Shown here piece after piece: positions 4,358 through 6,572 of a stretch of 6,572 bases of DNA (its first letter is position 1; each line of letters starts with the position of its first letter). The translations under genes were made by a program, and so were the position numbers. The notes under the pieces were generated by a model, which saw only the letters and a program-made list of their open reading frames with translations, did no database searches and had not been told where the DNA came from. The DNA comes from Candidatus Hydrogenedentota bacterium (lineage in GTDB: Bacteria; Hydrogenedentota; Hydrogenedentia; Hydrogenedentales; CAITNO01), in assembly GCA_007118765.1 (NCBI GenBank), contig SKQZ01000331.1, positions 1-6,572 of the forward strand, written 5' to 3'.

Positions 4358-6412
4358 TCAATCAATGTCCCATTTCGGTTCGAGTTCAAGATACAGCGTA
4401 CGGATGCCGCGCTTCACCTTGAACACCACCGATGTCGCTTCGGCCTCGGTCAACGCCGTCATCTTGGACCGCGTGTCATCCACATCTCCAATGGGCGTAT
4501 CGCCTATGGCAACAATAAGGTCGCCACTGGACAACCGGCCCAACGCGGCCCAGCCGCCCGGCTTCACCTGCTCCACCAAAACACCCTCCTGGGTCTCGTC
4601 CCACTGTTCCGACGCGCGGTCGAAAAAGGTGATGTCCCGAACCGAAAACTCAAACACTTCATCCTGATACCGCTTCATTTCGCGCGCTTGCTGCGGCGAC
4701 TGCGCCAATGCCACCGTCTTGACCTGCTCCTCGCCATTGCGCCGTATTTTCAAAGCGGCCTCTTCGCCAATCGGATACTGTCGGATGTACGCGGCCAGCT
4801 CCTCATGATGTTCCGGCAACGATGCCGTCATGGGTTCATCATCCACCGCCAGAATCAAATCGCCCACCTGCAACCCCGCGTCTTGCGCCGCGGTATTGTG
4901 ATACACATGGGTAACGCGGAATCCCGTCAGGTCCGGCTCGCCAAACAATTCGGCAATGTCACGGGTGATCACCTGATACTCCACCGGCAACCAGGCCCGC
5001 CGCACCTCAAGCCCCGGATCGCTCGGCTCGCGTATGCCCACATTCACCACCGTCACATGTTGCTCCGTCTTGCGCTCGAACGTGGCCAGCACCGGCACAG
5101 GTTCATCCGCATCCTTAATCAACGCTTCCGTCGTCTCCAGAAACGTGCGCACATCAGGCACCGGTGTGTCATTCACCGCCGTAATAATGTCATCCCGCGA
5201 AATGGACGGACGAGCATCGCCCGACGGCCCCCCCGAACGCACCGACGTCACCAGCACCCCCTCCGTATCATCGCGCTTCATTTCACGGGCCATCATAAAC
5301 GAAATGTCGCGAATCGTAAGGCCCCAATGCAGCTGCTCAAACTGCCGCGGCTCATATCGTTCCCGTTCCACCGGCATAACCGACACCGTAATCTCTTCGC
5401 CATTCCGCTCAACCGTGAACGGCGTCGGCTCATCAAGCGGCAACTCACTAATCAACAGGTTGAAATCAGGCATCTGCACCGGAAACTGGATGTTAATGGG
5501 AACATCCCCCACGGCAAGCAGAATGTCGCCCGAACGCAAATCCGCCTCCTCCGCAGGCGAACCCGATATGGCGCCGCTCACCAACGCGCCCCGGTCCCGA
5601 CCGCCGCCCTTCAGCCGCGGTTGCACATCCAACCCTATCCAGGAGCGTTGCACACGGCCGTCCGCAATCAACGCATCCGCAACAGACCGCGCCAGATTAC
5701 TCGGAATCGCGCCGCCCAACCCCATCTGAATCTCATTGATGCCAATAATCTCGCCCCGAATATTCACCAACGGCCCCCCCGAATTGCCCCCGAAAATGCG
5801 CGCATCATGGGCGATCCAACGGACCAGCGCGCCCACATCCTCCCCGTCAAGCATCAGCCCACCGAAACGACCCATCCACTCCGGCATCGTCATCTGCGTA
5901 TTGCTCACAATGCCCAGCGTCACCGACTGCGACAACGCCAGCGGACTCCCCATCGCCAACACATGATCCCCCATCTGCACCACATCCGAATCGCCCCACG
6001 CCACCGTCGGAAACTCCCGCTCCTCCTCCGGCTTCAACATCAACACCGCAATATCCGTCAACGGATCCGTGCCCACCAACACCGCCTCATACTCCGACTT
6101 ATCCGCAAACACACACTTCAACTGTCGTGCATGTCCCGCCACATGATGATTCGTGATCACATGCCCCTCCGACGTGATGACCACGCCGCTCCCCGACGAC
6201 TCCGACTTCATCTCGCGACCGTCCCGATACCGCGTATCCACCACATGGATGCGCACCAACGCCGGGTTCACCGCGTCCACCGCAGCCTTAATCGCCTCCG
6301 CCAACGGACCCGTATCCAGCGACGCGCCCGCCGCCGCCCCGCCACAAAACGACCACACCATCCCCGACAACACAACCAACACCATCCCAAAACGACCACA
6401 TGAAAACGACAT
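4358..6412 (-). CDS. htrA: Exported HtrA/DegP-like serine protease with four apparent PDZ domains
   Basis: 684 residues, longer than the usual 450-500 of HtrA/DegP. The ATG at 6412 is preceded by AAGGAA with a 7-base gap and begins a Sec signal peptide (hydrophobic MVLVVLSGMVW, likely cleaved near AAAGA|S at residue 30); an upstream in-frame ATG at 6457 has no comparable site. The trypsin-like domain holds the triad H90 (ITNHHVAG), D120 (DPLTDIAVL) and S211 (FGGNSGGPL), then the family junction GLGGAIPSNLARSVADALI (231-249). Four PDZ-like units follow at about 258-350, 362-460, 474-570 and 588-681. The last three open with similar strands: TIRDI (366-370), ITRDI (482-486) and SVRDI (590-594). 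The expected role is periplasmic degradation or chaperoning of misfolded proteins. The gene converges on folC with a 47-base gap. The coding strand is notably G/T-rich toward its 5' end. Confidence 0.93.
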   Translation of the reverse strand: MSFSCGRFGMVLVVLSGMVWSFCGGAAAGASLDTGPLAEAIKAAVDAVNPALVRIHVVDTRYRDGREMKSESSGSGVVITSEGHVITNHHVAGHARQLKCVFADKSEYEAVLVGTDPLTDIAVLMLKPEEEREFPTVAWGDSDVVQMGDHVLAMGSPLALSQSVTLGIVSNTQMTMPEWMGRFGGLMLDGEDVGALVRWIAHDARIFGGNSGGPLVNIRGEIIGINEIQMGLGGAIPSNLARSVADALIADGRVQRSWIGLDVQPRLKGGGRDRGALVSGAISGSPAEEADLRSGDILLAVGDVPINIQFPVQMPDFNLLISELPLDEPTPFTVERNGEEITVSVMPVERERYEPRQFEQLHWGLTIRDISFMMAREMKRDDTEGVLVTSVRSGGPSGDARPSISRDDIITAVNDTPVPDVRTFLETTEALIKDADEPVPVLATFERKTEQHVTVVNVGIREPSDPGLEVRRAWLPVEYQVITRDIAELFGEPDLTGFRVTHVYHNTAAQDAGLQVGDLILAVDDEPMTASLPEHHEELAAYIRQYPIGEEAALKIRRNGEEQVKTVALAQSPQQAREMKRYQDEVFEFSVRDITFFDRASEQWDETQEGVLVEQVKPGGWAALGRLSSGDLIVAIGDTPIGDVDDTRSKMTALTEAEATSVVFKVKRGIRTLYLELEPKWDID

Positions 6413-6572
6413 ACCAAAATTCCTTATACACCAAGCGCCAAAACAAACGCACAACACACAACACTACGACCGATAGTGTACGAAAGCACACAAACCCAGC
6501 GCAAACAAGCCTATGATAGCAGTCACAACAGCAAAATACACATGACAATCAGAGAACACAAAACAGCGACAA
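6413..6572. other. A/C-rich upstream region of the protease gene
   Basis: These 160 bases contain 75 A, 48 C, 21 G and 16 T on the plus strand, so A+C make up 77% (G+T on the protease's coding strand). The only clear signal is the AAGGAA ribosome-binding site at 6420-6425. Possible -10 hexamers on the minus strand, such as TATCAT at 6518-6513, lack a good -35 at proper spacing, so no promoter is called. Open frames here are low-complexity Val/Cys/Trp-rich translations and are not supported as genes. Confidence 0.7.

Noticed and set aside
4352..6403. 683-codon plus-strand open frame antisense to the protease
   Set aside because: It is Arg/His/Pro-rich low-complexity text with no domain. It is explained by absence of TTA, CTA and TCA codons in the real gene, which has a signal peptide, triad and PDZ motifs.
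6288..6548. 86-codon minus-strand frame upstream of the protease
   Set aside because: It is a Val/Cys/Trp/Gly-rich low-complexity product of G/T-rich DNA and overlaps the signal-peptide region of the protease in another frame.

Overview
The window reads as ordinary bacterial chromosome of moderately high GC. A Sec-type signal peptide on an HtrA-family protease and the accD-folC pairing suggest a Gram-negative (diderm) bacterium. No gene fixes the phylum. A non-model lineage such as the PVC group is only a guess. There are no mobile elements, CRISPR arrays, tRNAs or rRNAs.

Layout. (1) Positions 1-846, minus strand: a cysteine synthase / cystathionine beta-synthase type PLP enzyme, cut at its C-terminus by the window edge. 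(2) 847-1412: a divergent control region of about 570 bases. It holds a strong sigma70-type promoter for the PLP enzyme, a plus-strand promoter with an extended -10, about 230 bases rich in inverted repeats, and a textbook intrinsic terminator. The terminator lies only about 40 bases before the next start codon, so the stretch is either a small structured RNA or the attenuated leader of the downstream operon. (3) 1413-4310, plus strand: a tight operon of a coiled-coil/zinc-ribbon protein (TTG start), accD (5-base gap) and folC (14-base overlap with accD). (4) 4358-6412, minus strand and convergent: an exported HtrA-like serine protease with an intact catalytic triad and four apparent PDZ domains. 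(5) 6413-6572: an A/C-rich upstream region with no clear promoter.

Functionally the block is housekeeping: sulfur amino-acid synthesis, the carboxyltransferase step of fatty-acid synthesis, folate polyglutamylation and envelope protein quality control. The three most interesting items are the structured, terminator-ended leader/RNA at about 1105-1371, the four-PDZ protease, and the mosaic sequence of the PLP enzyme, which is CysK-like in its first ~115 residues and CBS-like after that.
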